64,000 nt of DNA from Pseudomonas sp. REP124 (GTDB taxonomy: Bacteria; Pseudomonadota; Gammaproteobacteria; Pseudomonadales; Pseudomonadaceae), in contig NZ_JAIQWX010000003.1 in assembly GCF_020164475.1 (NCBI RefSeq), positions 1-64,000 on the forward strand, read 5' to 3'. The notes beneath the pieces are model-generated. The model ran no database searches. It saw only the letters and a program-made list of their open reading frames with translations, and was not told the DNA's origin. This document shows positions 1 through 9,102 of this stretch, piece by piece. A program made the translations under genes and the position numbers. The stretch's first letter is position 1, and every line of letters begins with the position of its first letter.

Positions 1-39
1 TGCTGCGCAGTCCAACGGGGGCAAGCCCCCTCGCCACAG
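1..39. repeat. REP element, right half only (GTGGCGAGGGGG family)
   Basis: The window opens inside a REP arm: cagtccaacgggggcaagcc followed by ccctcgccacagg. The same arm closes the complete REPIN at 3334-3455 and the one at 56619-56726. The left half lies outside the window. The remaining bases to the first gene (40-188) hold no gene that I can support. Confidence 0.75.
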
Positions 40-188
40 GTTTCGCTCGGCCTACCTGATTCGCTGTCATCAGGTTTATTCCGGGCAAATCCAAAAGTAG
101 AAAACAGGAGCAGTACAACAAGGGGTTGAAGGCCGAGCTGTCCGCCGTCGCGGATGGATGCGTATCAAAACCTGAAGGGGCACACCCG

Positions 189-1745
189 ATGAGCACAGTA
201 AACCAGCCCGGCACCGAGGCGCATGACGATGACGTCAAAGTGCTGCACAGCATGGGCTATGCCCAGCAGCTGTCGCGACGAATGGGGGTTTTCTCCAACT
301 TCGCGATTTCCTTTTCGATCATCTGCATCCTCTCCGGAGGGATCAACTCACTGGCCCAGGGCACCTCGGGCGCAGGCGGTGCCTCGATCGGCATCGGCTG
401 GCCGTTAGGCTGCCTGATCTCGGGCGTGTTCGCCCTGGCCATGGCGCAGATTTCCTCGGCCTACCCCACCGCTGGTGGCCTGTATCACTGGGGCTCGATC
501 CTCGGAAACCGCTTCACCGGCTGGCTCACCGCCTGGTTCAACCTGCTGGGGCTGGTGACGGTGCTGGGAGCGATCAATGTCGGCACCTACTACTTCTTCT
601 TCGGCGCCTTCGGACCGACGCTGGGGATGGAAGACACCGTAACCACCCGGGTGATTTTCCTGGCGATCCTCACAGGCCTGCAGGCCCTGTGTAACCATCT
701 GGGCATCGGCCTGACCGCCAAGCTCACCGACTTCTCCGGTTACTTGATCTTCGCCACCGCGCTGGCGCTGACCGTCGTCTGCCTGATCTCGGCGCCCAGT
801 TTCGAGTTCGCGCGGCTGGTGACCTTCGGCAACTACTCCGGCGCGGCCGGGGGCGGCGTGTGGCCAGAGGCGTCCAACGCCTGGATCTTCATGCTCGGCC
901 TGCTGTTGCCGATCTACACCATCACCGGCTACGACGCCTCTGCCCACACCTCCGAGGAAACCCGCAACGCGGCGGTCTCCGTGCCCAAGGGCATGGTCAT
1001 GTCGGTGCTCTGGTCGCTGCTGTTCGGTTGGCTGATGCTCAGCGCCTTCGTGCTGATGCTGCCGAACATGGACGACGCCGCCAAGCAAGGCTGGAACGTG
1101 TTCTTCTGGGCCATGAATGCCCAGGTCAACCCGCTGCTCAAGGACGCACTGTACGTGGCAATTTTCATCTGCCAGGTCCTGTGCGGACTGGCCACCGTGA
1201 CCTCGGTGTCGCGGATGATCTTCGCCTTCTCCCGGGACGGCGGCCTGCCCTGCTCCAAGGCACTGTCCTCGGTGTCGCCGACCTTCCGCAGCCCGGTCGC
1301 CGCGATCTGGACCGGCGCGACCCTGGCGGTACTGTTCGATTGGGGTTCTTCGGTGATCTCGGTCGGTGAAACCCCGGTCTACACCATCGTGGTGTCCTGC
1401 ACCGTGATCTTCCTGTTCTTCTCTTTCATCATCCCGATCGTGCTCGGCCTGTTCACCTACGGCACCGCGAAATGGCCGGTCATGGGGCCATGGAACATGG
1501 GGCGATTCTGGTACACGGTGTTCGCCCTGCTCTCGGTCCTGTCGATGGTGATCATCTTCGTCATCGGCATCCAGCCACCCAACGACTGGGCGCTGTACAT
1601 CACCATCGGCTTCCTGGTGCTGACGGCCATCGTCTGGTTCGGCTTCGAAGCACGGCGCTTCCAGGGGCCGCCGGTGGGGGATGTGATTCTCAAGCGCCAG
1701 GCCGAAATCGCCGCGGCCGAGGCAGCATTGAACAAACAGACATAA
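189..1745 (+). CDS. APC-superfamily amino-acid permease (GABA/choline permease-like)
   Basis: Inner-membrane secondary transporter of 518 residues with about 12 hydrophobic segments. The N-terminus (LHSMGYAQQLSRRMGVFSNF, then a glycine-rich first membrane helix) and the FSRDGGLP segment between later helices are typical of the yeast BAT1/UGA4-like amino acid/choline transporter group. I chose the ATG at 189 because GAAGGGG lies at proper spacing before it; the reading frame is open back to 126 but that region has no good ribosome site. It is followed, after a REPIN, by a second permease and a hydantoinase pair on the same strand, so the substrate could be an N-carbamoyl or cyclic amino-acid derivative. 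The substrate is inferred from context only. Confidence 0.85.
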   Translation: MSTVNQPGTEAHDDDVKVLHSMGYAQQLSRRMGVFSNFAISFSIICILSGGINSLAQGTSGAGGASIGIGWPLGCLISGVFALAMAQISSAYPTAGGLYHWGSILGNRFTGWLTAWFNLLGLVTVLGAINVGTYYFFFGAFGPTLGMEDTVTTRVIFLAILTGLQALCNHLGIGLTAKLTDFSGYLIFATALALTVVCLISAPSFEFARLVTFGNYSGAAGGGVWPEASNAWIFMLGLLLPIYTITGYDASAHTSEETRNAAVSVPKGMVMSVLWSLLFGWLMLSAFVLMLPNMDDAAKQGWNVFFWAMNAQVNPLLKDALYVAIFICQVLCGLATVTSVSRMIFAFSRDGGLPCSKALSSVSPTFRSPVAAIWTGATLAVLFDWGSSVISVGETPVYTIVVSCTVIFLFFSFIIPIVLGLFTYGTAKWPVMGPWNMGRFWYTVFALLSVLSMVIIFVIGIQPPNDWALYITIGFLVLTAIVWFGFEARRFQGPPVGDVILKRQAEIAAAEAALNKQT

Positions 1746-1758
1746 TCGCCACCCCCCT

Positions 1759-1858
1759 GTAGGAGCGAGCTCGCTCGCGATGGTCGTCAACGATGACGCG
1801 GGAAACCTGATACCCCGCGTTATCGTTGGCCTCCATCGCGAGCAAGCTCGCTCCTACA
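1759..1858. repeat. REPIN (paired REP, GTAGGAGCGAGC family)
   Basis: Inverted arms GTAGGAGCGAGCTCGCTCGC and its complement close a roughly 100-bp hairpin between the two permease genes. The same family recurs at least nine more times in the window. Confidence 0.9.
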
Positions 1859-1944
1859 CAAAAACCAGTGCAGCCAACAGCAATCTTTTCTCGCCACAGC
1901 GCTCTTACCATCCAGGTTCTTCATCCAAAAACAAGAGAAGAACC

Positions 1945-3306
1945 ATGGCCGCCACCCTCTCGCAACAAGGCGACAGCACCGATTATTCGGTGGTCGCCGT
2001 TCCCGCAACACACCGCATGCCCAAAGGTTCGTTGACAATGGCCTGGTGGGGTATTTGCAGTGCGATGTTCTGGCTGGTGGTGTCCGCCACCCTGGCCATG
2101 ACCTTTGGCACTGCCAATGCGATCATCGGACTGCTGTTGTCGGTGGTCACCTATGCGCTCATCAACGGGGTCATTTCCCGTTATGCGATCCGGACCGGGT
2201 TGTCGGTCGCGCTGTTTTCCCGGGTGCTGTTCGGGCACAAGGGGGCGGTGCTGGCGACCCTGATTTTCTTTGCAACCGCCACCTACTACAGTGTGTTCGA
2301 AGGCTCGGTGATTGCCATTGCGATCCAGAACTACATGCCCAACCTGTCGCTCAACCAGGCTTATCTGCTGGTGGCGCTGTACAGCGTTCCGCTGATCCTG
2401 GGGCGTGTGCAGAACTGGATGGACAAGCTCAACGGCGTGCTGCTGCCGTTCTATCTGATCGGTCTGGTGGCGCTGGTGGTAATGACCGTCGAGCAATACG
2501 GCTACAGCAACGCCTGGCTGCAAATGGGCCCGGCCGGAGGACCCGTGAAGAACGGCTGGTGGGATTGCTTCAGCTACTTCATGGGCGTGTGGATCCTGAT
2601 GATGTACACCTGGGACTACGCGCGCTTTGGTCGTGAGGAGGACACCCGCTATCACGCGCGCTTCAACTTCGGTCTGCCGTTCTACACCTTCACTTTCCTG
2701 ATCAATGGCCTGGTGGGGATCTTCCTGGCGGGGACCATTCCTACACCGGGCGGCTTGAGCGAGGTGTCGGTGGTGATGGCGATCATCGAGCTGATGGGGT
2801 TCTGGGGTCTGATGTTCGTCTGGGTCAGCCAGACGCGGATCAACTCGGCGAATTTCTATCTGGCGGCGACCAACATGCAGGCGTTTTTCGGCGGCGTCGG
2901 GCTGGCCCGGGTGCCTTATTGGGTCTGGGCGGTGGCCGTCGGCGCGCTCGTGTACACGCTGATGCGCTTGAACGTTTTCGAGTACATCCTGCAGGCCCTG
3001 GCGTACCAGAGCATCTTCGTGGTGGCCTGGGTGGCGATCGCCCTGGCGCATATCTTTTCACCGCGCTATGGGCAGCTGTTCCAGGATCGCATCGAGTATC
3101 AGGTGGATCGAGTCAGTGCCTTCAACCCCTGCGGGCTGGGTGCGTGGTTCCTCGCTGCGGGGCTGGGCATTGCCTTGCTCAACAGCGGTCATGCGGACCT
3201 GGCCACCTGGTCGGCGCCCCTCACCTTCATCTGCGCGTTCGGGGCTTACTGGCTGCTGCTCAACAATGCCCGGCGCAGTTGGTTCGTGCGCGCCAATTAC
3301 ACCTGA
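1945..3306 (+). CDS. NCS1-family permease (cytosine/purine/hydantoin type)
   Basis: Inner-membrane symporter of 453 residues with about 12 membrane helices. The N-terminal region (MPKGSLTMAWWGICSAMFW, then ATLAMTFGTANAIIGLLLS) matches the first two helices of the CodB/purine-cytosine permease group of NCS1, whose members carry cytosine, allantoin, hydantoins or thiamine precursors. The frame is open from 1780, but that stretch is REPIN and spacer; ATG 1945 has AAGAGAAG just upstream. Its position directly before a hydantoinase pair supports import of a hydantoin-like or other cyclic-amide substrate, which is an inference. The C-terminus ends in WFVRANYT. Confidence 0.85.
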   Translation: MAATLSQQGDSTDYSVVAVPATHRMPKGSLTMAWWGICSAMFWLVVSATLAMTFGTANAIIGLLLSVVTYALINGVISRYAIRTGLSVALFSRVLFGHKGAVLATLIFFATATYYSVFEGSVIAIAIQNYMPNLSLNQAYLLVALYSVPLILGRVQNWMDKLNGVLLPFYLIGLVALVVMTVEQYGYSNAWLQMGPAGGPVKNGWWDCFSYFMGVWILMMYTWDYARFGREEDTRYHARFNFGLPFYTFTFLINGLVGIFLAGTIPTPGGLSEVSVVMAIIELMGFWGLMFVWVSQTRINSANFYLAATNMQAFFGGVGLARVPYWVWAVAVGALVYTLMRLNVFEYILQALAYQSIFVVAWVAIALAHIFSPRYGQLFQDRIEYQVDRVSAFNPCGLGAWFLAAGLGIALLNSGHADLATWSAPLTFICAFGAYWLLLNNARRSWFVRANYT

Positions 3307-3333
3307 TTCCTCTGCCTGTGAATGCAAACACCT

Positions 3334-3455
3334 GTGGCGAGGGGGTTTACTCCCCGTTCGGCGGCGCAGCCGTCGTAAAACCTGCATGCACGGTTTGTCT
3401 GAGGGGATGCATGGGGCCGCTTCGCAGCCCAACGGGGGCAAGCCCCCTCGCCACA
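3334..3455. repeat. REPIN (GTGGCGAGGGGG family)
   Basis: Arms GTGGCGAGGGGGTTTACTCC and GGGGCAAGCCCCCTCGCCAC enclose GCAGCCG/CGCTTCGCAGC inner pairs. It fills most of the 306-bp gap between the permease (ends 3306) and the hydantoinase B gene (3613). I see no gene in the rest of the gap. Confidence 0.85.
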
Positions 3456-3612
3456 GAAGGCCATTTTCACCGTTGGCAACCAGTGCACCAGGGATCAAAA
3501 ACCAGTGCACCCCACGCCAAGCCAGCCACCGCCCACGGCGCGTAGCTTTGTGTCGTAGGTCAGACACTCGTCCTGACCTCCACCTGGATAACAACAAGAT
3601 TTCTGGTGACCC

Positions 3613-5358
3613 ATGAGTACAGTCGATCCGATCACCCTGGCCGTCGTGCGGGGCGCGCTTGAAACCGCTCAGCGCGAAATGACCATCACCCTCGAGAAAA
3701 CCGGCCGCTCGAGCGTTTTCAACCTGGCTCACGACTATTCCAACGCCCTCTTCGACCACCTTCCGGAAATGATCCTGCAAGGCCAGGACATTCCGATCCA
3801 CCTGGGCTCGCTGATTCCGGCGATGAAATGTGTCGCCGGTTTCTTCGGCGATGACATCCAGGAAGGCGATGTGATCTACCACAACGACCCGGCCTACAAA
3901 GGCAGTCATATCCTCGATTGCTGCATGTACAAACCGGTGTTCTACAAGGGCGAGCTGGTGTTCTGGACGGTGTGCAAAGGCCACCTGACCGACATCGGCG
4001 GCCCGGTGCCCGCCGGCTACAACCCCGACGCCAAGGAGATCTACGCCGAAGGCCTGCGTATCCCGCCGGTCAAGCTCTGGTCCCAGGGCAAGCGTCGCGA
4101 AGACGTGATCAACCTGCTGCTGACCAACATGCGCGCCCGCGCCTATCAGGAAGGCGACCTCAACGCCCAGTACGGCGCCTGCAACGTCGGCGAGCGCCAC
4201 CTGCTGGAGCTGCTAGACCGCTACGGCGTGGAACAGGTGCGCTCCTGCATCGCCGAACTCAAGGACATGGCCGACCGGCACATGCGCGCCCTGCTGCGCG
4301 ATGTGCCTGACGGTTTCTACACTGGCACCGCCGTGCTGGAAGATTCCGGCCACGGATTGGGACAACTGTCGATCACCGCGCAAGTGGAAATTCGCGGCGA
4401 CGAGGCCCACGTGCTGATCGAAAGCCCGCCGCAAGTGCCCTACTTCATCAACTCCTACGCCGGCAACTCGGTGTCCGGGGTCTACCTGGGGCTGATGATG
4501 TTTGCCCAGGTGCCGCCGCCCTACAACGAAGGCCTGTACCGCTGCGTCTCGGTCGACCTCGGCCCGCCCGGCACCCTGTGCAACGCCCGGGAACCGGCGC
4601 CCCACGTCAACAGCACCACCACGCCGATGGAAACCCTGGCCGATGCCGTGCGCCAGGCTCTGGAACAGGCCGCGCCCGATCGCGTCACCGCCTCCTGGGG
4701 CCACGCCAGCGGGATCAACATCGCCGGCCACGACCCGCGCAACAACAATGACGAGTACGTGACCATGGTGCTGGCCTCGATCATCTCCGGCGCCGGGGCC
4801 AACAAGGCCATGGACGGCTGGCCGGCGTGCGGTCCGCTGTGCTGCTTCGGCGCGCTGATGTCCGGCGATATCGAGTTGCTGGAGTACTCCTACCCGATCC
4901 TGATCCACCGCTACAGCCTGATGACCGACAGCGGTGGCGCGGGCGAGTTTCGCGGTGGCTCGGGCACCCGCATCGAAATCGAACCGCTCGATCACGGCAT
5001 GACCGTGGTCGGTTTCGGCGAAGGCCGACAACTGCCGACTTCAGGGGCCGCCGGCGCCACCAACGTGCTGCTCGAACCCAAGCTCGGCCGGTTGATTCAC
5101 CGCAAGGCCGACGGCGAGGAACAGCACTTCATCCATAACGCGCAAATCACCGCGCAACCGGGGGAACGGGTGATCAACGTCAACCCCGGCGGTGGTGGCT
5201 ACGGCAATCCGCTGCGCCGCCCCATCGCCAGTGTGCTGAACGATGTGCGCGACGGCCTGGTGTCGGTGGAAGGCGCGCGCCTGGAGTACGGCGTGGTGAT
5301 CGACGGCAACGGCCAGGTCGATGACGCCGCTACCCGTGCCCGCCGCGACCTGCACTGA
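3613..5358 (+). CDS. Hydantoinase B/oxoprolinase family protein (HyuB-like)
   Basis: Cytosolic subunit of an ATP-dependent cyclic-amide hydrolase, 581 residues, the usual length of a free-standing HyuB. Typical motifs: EKTGRSSVFNLAHDYSNALF near residue 30, GDVIYHNDPAYKGSHILDC near 90, and glycine-rich GDSGGAGEFRGGSGT-type and NPGGGGYGNPL segments near the C-terminus. Family members work with HyuA to open N-methylhydantoin, 5-oxoproline, caprolactam or acetone-type substrates. The start follows a weak site (TGGTGACCC). The A-type subunit begins 33 bp downstream, so the two are co-transcribed. Exact substrate unknown. Confidence 0.9.
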   Translation: MSTVDPITLAVVRGALETAQREMTITLEKTGRSSVFNLAHDYSNALFDHLPEMILQGQDIPIHLGSLIPAMKCVAGFFGDDIQEGDVIYHNDPAYKGSHILDCCMYKPVFYKGELVFWTVCKGHLTDIGGPVPAGYNPDAKEIYAEGLRIPPVKLWSQGKRREDVINLLLTNMRARAYQEGDLNAQYGACNVGERHLLELLDRYGVEQVRSCIAELKDMADRHMRALLRDVPDGFYTGTAVLEDSGHGLGQLSITAQVEIRGDEAHVLIESPPQVPYFINSYAGNSVSGVYLGLMMFAQVPPPYNEGLYRCVSVDLGPPGTLCNAREPAPHVNSTTTPMETLADAVRQALEQAAPDRVTASWGHASGINIAGHDPRNNNDEYVTMVLASIISGAGANKAMDGWPACGPLCCFGALMSGDIELLEYSYPILIHRYSLMTDSGGAGEFRGGSGTRIEIEPLDHGMTVVGFGEGRQLPTSGAAGATNVLLEPKLGRLIHRKADGEEQHFIHNAQITAQPGERVINVNPGGGGYGNPLRRPIASVLNDVRDGLVSVEGARLEYGVVIDGNGQVDDAATRARRDLH

Positions 5359-5391
5359 CCGGCCCCTTTGAGCTATCTGGAATCTCTGATC

Positions 5392-7482
5392 ATGAGCAAG
5401 CAACAATATCGTCTGGGCATCGACGCCGGCGGCACCTTCACCGATTTCATCCTCGCGGACCGCAGCGGCAACGTGCAGCTGTTCAAGGCCCCTTCCACGC
5501 CACAGGACGGCACCATCGCGATCCGCAACGGCCTGGCGCAGATCGCCGACGCCATCGGCCGCACGCCGGCCGAGATCATCGGTGACTGCGACCTTTGCAT
5601 CAACGGCACCACCGTGGCCCTCAACGCGCTGATCGAAAAAACCGGGGTCAAGGTCGGCCTGCTGTGCACCGACGGCCACGAAGACAGCCTGGAAATCCGC
5701 CTGGGCCACAAGGAAGACGGCCACCGCTACGACGCCACTTTCCCGCCGGCCTACATGCTGGTGCCGCGTCACCTGCGTCGTCCGATCAAGGGCCGGATGC
5801 TCAGCAACGGCAGCGAACACGCGCCGCTCGACGAACAAGCCATCGTCGAAGCCATCGAATACTTCCGCCAGCAGGAGGTGAAGGCAGTCGCGATTTCCTT
5901 TGTCTGGTCGGTGCGCAACCCGGCCCACGAACTAAGGGCCGCCGAGATGGTGCGCGCGGCGCTGCCGGGGGTATTCGTGTGCACCGGCAACGAAGTGTTC
6001 CCGCAGATCCGCGAATACACCCGGACCTCGACCACCGTGGTCAACGCCTACCTGAGCCCGGTGATGGGCCGCTACATCGAACGCATCGACGCTCTGTTCG
6101 AAGAGCTCGGCGCCCAGCAGCCGACCCGCTACTTCCAGTCCAATGGCGGTCTGGCGCCGGGCGTGGTGATGCGCGAGCGTGCGGTCAACGCGATCAACTC
6201 CGGCCCCGCCTCCGCGCCCCAGGCCGGGTTGTGCGTGGCCCAGCCGTTCGGCATCGACAATGTGATCACCGTGGACATGGGCGGCACCTCGTTCGACATC
6301 ACCCTCAGCAAGTCCGGGCGCACCAACTTCAGCAAGGACACCGACTTTCTGCGCTATCGCATCGGCGTTCCGATGATCCAGGTGGAAACCCTCGGCGCCG
6401 GTGGCGGCTCGATCGCCTATCTGGATGACTTCGGCATGCTCCAGGTCGGCCCGCGGAGTGCCGGCGCCAACCCGGGCCCGGTGTGCTACGGCAAGGGTGG
6501 CACCGAACCGACCGTGACCGACGCCAACCTCGCCCTCGGTTACCTGGCCGACGGCGCCCTGCTCGGCGGCAGCATTCTCCTGAACCGCAAGGCAGCCATA
6601 GAGGCGATCCGCAGCAAGATTGCCGAACCCTTGGGCATCAGCGTGGAACGGGCGGCCATCGGCATCATCACCCTGGTCAACCTGAACATGGTCAGCGGCA
6701 TTCGCCGGGTCTCGGTGGAGCGTGGCTACGACCCGCGGGACTTTGCCCTGATCGGCGCGGGCGGCGCGGCGGGCATGCACGTGATGCGCCTGGCCGAGGA
6801 AATCGGCAGTAAGGTGGTACTGATCCCGAAAGTCGCCTCAGGCCTGTGCGCCTATGGGCAGATCCTCTCGGACATCCGCTACGACCAGTTGACCACCCTG
6901 CCGATGCGCCTGGACGACGATCTGGTCGACCTGCCGCTGCTCAACCGCACTCTGCGGGAGTTGCGCGAGCGCGGCATGAACAACCTGCGCGACGACGGTT
7001 TCGGCGCCGGTAACAACGTCGAATGCCGCTACAACCTGGAGATCCGCTACCTCGGCCAGGTCCACGAATGCAGCGTCGAACTGAGCTGCGATCAACTGGA
7101 TCAAGCCGGTCTGGCCGCGTTGCGCGATGCCTTCCACACCCGGCACAAGGCGCTGTTTTCCTACAGCGAGCCGCAAAGCCCGGCGGAACTGGTCAACCTC
7201 GAATGCTCGGTGATCGCCCGCCTGCAACGTCCGCCGATGCCGGAACTTACACAGCCCGAAGAAGACCTGCCGGCCGAAGCCAGCGCCCATCGCTCGATGC
7301 TGTTCAGCGACCAGTCGCCGTGGCAGGACACGCCGGTGTACAACGGCGAGCACCTGCAAGCGGGGCAAAGCGTCAAGGGCCCGTGCGTGATCGAGGAATC
7401 GACCACCAACATCGTCGTGCCGCCGGGCTGGCAGGCCACCCTGGCGCCGTCCGCCACCTACCGGCTGACGCCTGACGATTGA
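5392..7482 (+). CDS. Hydantoinase A/oxoprolinase family protein (HyuA-like)
   Basis: ATP-binding subunit partner of the preceding HyuB-like protein, 696 residues. It starts with the ASKHA-type phosphate loop (RLGIDAGGTFTDF, residues 7-19), continues with the family signature for binding and folding (INSGPASAPQAG, DMGGTSFDITLSK, GAGGGSIAYLD, GGAAGMH) and ends with an OB-like C-terminal region. The frame opens with a TTG at 5368, but the ATG at 5392 places the glycine-rich loop at the canonical distance from the N-terminus. It is co-transcribed with the B subunit. The substrate could be hydantoin, oxoproline or another lactam; the two upstream permeases favour an imported cyclic amide. Confidence 0.9.
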   Translation: MSKQQYRLGIDAGGTFTDFILADRSGNVQLFKAPSTPQDGTIAIRNGLAQIADAIGRTPAEIIGDCDLCINGTTVALNALIEKTGVKVGLLCTDGHEDSLEIRLGHKEDGHRYDATFPPAYMLVPRHLRRPIKGRMLSNGSEHAPLDEQAIVEAIEYFRQQEVKAVAISFVWSVRNPAHELRAAEMVRAALPGVFVCTGNEVFPQIREYTRTSTTVVNAYLSPVMGRYIERIDALFEELGAQQPTRYFQSNGGLAPGVVMRERAVNAINSGPASAPQAGLCVAQPFGIDNVITVDMGGTSFDITLSKSGRTNFSKDTDFLRYRIGVPMIQVETLGAGGGSIAYLDDFGMLQVGPRSAGANPGPVCYGKGGTEPTVTDANLALGYLADGALLGGSILLNRKAAIEAIRSKIAEPLGISVERAAIGIITLVNLNMVSGIRRVSVERGYDPRDFALIGAGGAAGMHVMRLAEEIGSKVVLIPKVASGLCAYGQILSDIRYDQLTTLPMRLDDDLVDLPLLNRTLRELRERGMNNLRDDGFGAGNNVECRYNLEIRYLGQVHECSVELSCDQLDQAGLAALRDAFHTRHKALFSYSEPQSPAELVNLECSVIARLQRPPMPELTQPEEDLPAEASAHRSMLFSDQSPWQDTPVYNGEHLQAGQSVKGPCVIEESTTNIVVPPGWQATLAPSATYRLTPDD

Positions 7483-7577
7483 CCGTCCGCCAGCAATGGC
7501 AAATGATGGCAAACCAGCGGTGCCGCAGGCTTTGGCCTCGGCACCGTCCTCATAATAAAAATCATACGAGGACAGCC

Positions 7578-8540
7578 ATGGCCTACAAACTCTCCACCCG
7601 CGCCTGGTCCGACAGTCAATGCCAGCCGCTCTGGGCCCAGGCCATCGCCAGTGCTTATTTTCCCCTGTCCCTGGAGTTCGCCCCCAGCAGCCGCTTCAGC
7701 GGCAGCCTGCAGATCTGGGAAACCGGCAGCACGCCGCTGACCCTGTCCCGTCTGCGCTCCAGTCAGCTGGGCTATTCGCGCAGCAAGGCCCAGGTCAGTG
7801 AAGACCGTGAAGCCTGTTATCTGGTAACCGTGCCCCGTCGCGGCGAAGTGCATTTCGAGCAGGACGGCCGCGCCCTGCATTGCCAACCGGGCGGGTTTAT
7901 CTTCGAACGGGGCGATGCGCCCTACCGCTTTCATTACGCCTGCGACAACGATCTGTGGGTGTTCAAGCTTCCCGAACAAGCGTTGCACGGACAGTTGCGC
8001 GGCGCCGAACGCTACACCCGTTTCTGTTTCGATGCCCGGCGTGCGCTGGGAAGGATCTTTGTCGATCAACTGGCGATGTGCGCGGCGCGCTTCGATGAAT
8101 GCAGCGACACTGCCCGGCACATGTTGCTCGACCAGGCGTTGTCGACTCTGTTGATGGCCTTGCGCGAGGACGAGCGCGTGCTCAGCAGTGAAAGCTCGAA
8201 CCTGGCAGCGATGCATTTGCAGCGCATCGAGCAGTACGTCGACAAGCAGCTGGGCAACCCCGACCTGTCACCGCAAATGGTCGCCGACGCGTGCGGCCTG
8301 TCGGTGCGCTATCTGCACAAACTCTTCAGCAGCACCCCCTACAGCCTCGGCGAATGGATCCGCCTGCGCCGCCTCGAAGCGGTCCACCGCGGCCTGCACA
8401 ACCCCGCCTGCCACCTGTCCATCGGTGAACTGGCCATGCGCTGGGGCTTCAGCGACCAGGCCCAATTCACCCGCAGCTTCCGCCAGCATTTCGGCTGCAC
8501 CGCACGCGAAGTGCGCAACGCCGCAGCCGTACCCTCCTGA
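7578..8540 (+). CDS. AraC-family transcriptional regulator
   Basis: Regulator of 320 residues: an N-terminal AraC-binding-like domain (about residues 15-190) followed by a C-terminal double helix-turn-helix (about 215-318) with DLSPQMVADACGLSVRYLHK and MRWGFSDQAQFTRSFRQHFG. ATG 7578 is preceded by ACGAGGACAGCC. It lies 95 bp after hyuA on the same strand and is probably the local activator of the hydantoinase/transport genes, which is inferred from position only. The domain arrangement resembles FeaR-type regulators. Confidence 0.88.
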   Translation: MAYKLSTRAWSDSQCQPLWAQAIASAYFPLSLEFAPSSRFSGSLQIWETGSTPLTLSRLRSSQLGYSRSKAQVSEDREACYLVTVPRRGEVHFEQDGRALHCQPGGFIFERGDAPYRFHYACDNDLWVFKLPEQALHGQLRGAERYTRFCFDARRALGRIFVDQLAMCAARFDECSDTARHMLLDQALSTLLMALREDERVLSSESSNLAAMHLQRIEQYVDKQLGNPDLSPQMVADACGLSVRYLHKLFSSTPYSLGEWIRLRRLEAVHRGLHNPACHLSIGELAMRWGFSDQAQFTRSFRQHFGCTAREVRNAAAVPS

Positions 8541-8551
8541 CCCAAAAAACT

Positions 8552-8651
8552 GTAGGAGCGAGCTTGCTCGCGATGGTCGTCAACTATGACGCGGGATGCC
8601 TGATGCCCCGCGTTACCGTTGGCCTCCATCGCGAGCGTGCTCGCTCCTACA
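8552..8651. repeat. REPIN (GTAGGAGCGAGC family)
   Basis: Complete two-arm element just downstream of the AraC gene. Arms are GTAGGAGCGAGCTTGCTCGC and GCGAGCGTGCTCGCTCCTAC. Confidence 0.9.
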
Positions 8652-8684
8652 ATGGTTTCTGCACCATTTGTGGCAGGCCTTGGC

Positions 8685-8890
8685 ATTCCGCTGGCAACGC
8701 TCGTATTCGCCCGATAACTGCGGGCGAAATACGACGGTCATTCGGACCCGCACGCAATACTCACTTCCAGCACGCTCATGTCCGTTTGTCTCAGCAGTTG
8801 CTGGGATTTTTCTAGGCGCATGAGCAGATAAATATTGGCTAATTGCTGTGAAAGACGCGCACCTTTTGGTGTGCCCGGCTTCGCAAAAGT
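8685..8890 (-). pseudogene. AraC/GlxA-type regulator fragment (GbdR/CdhR-like), C-terminal HTH remnant
   Basis: On the minus strand the sequence encodes LMRLEKSQQLLRQTDMSVLE then VSIACG, the conserved end of the first and start of the second HTH of GbdR/CdhR-type regulators. It then hits an in-frame TGA where the family has a small residue, and continues in the same frame as PSYFARSYRA, again family-like. Both ends are missing. I read it as a truncated, stop-containing remnant at the left edge of the A+T-rich biosynthetic cluster. The rest of 8652-9102 holds no convincing gene. Confidence 0.65.
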
Positions 8891-9102
8891 ACTCATACCG
8901 TTTTCAAAAACACCCGTACGCAGCCATGGAACTATCAACGCTAATACCTATCAATCCGCGATTCGGTGCTGCAGAAAGCACATCATCCACTCGTGATCGA
9001 TGGTGTCAAAGAGCGCACGTAAAGTAGAGCAGGCTGCTCACATTGGAGTCGGTGGGATGTGTGCAACGCTTGATCATCAGCGAAAACGCTGGCAAAGACG
9101 GG

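Noticed and set aside
405..1790. Long minus-strand open frame (461 codons) opposite the first permease
   Set aside because: It mirrors a well-supported permease gene, has low-complexity His/Glu/Arg-rich composition and no domain. Several similar long frames opposite GC-rich genes were dismissed for the same reason.
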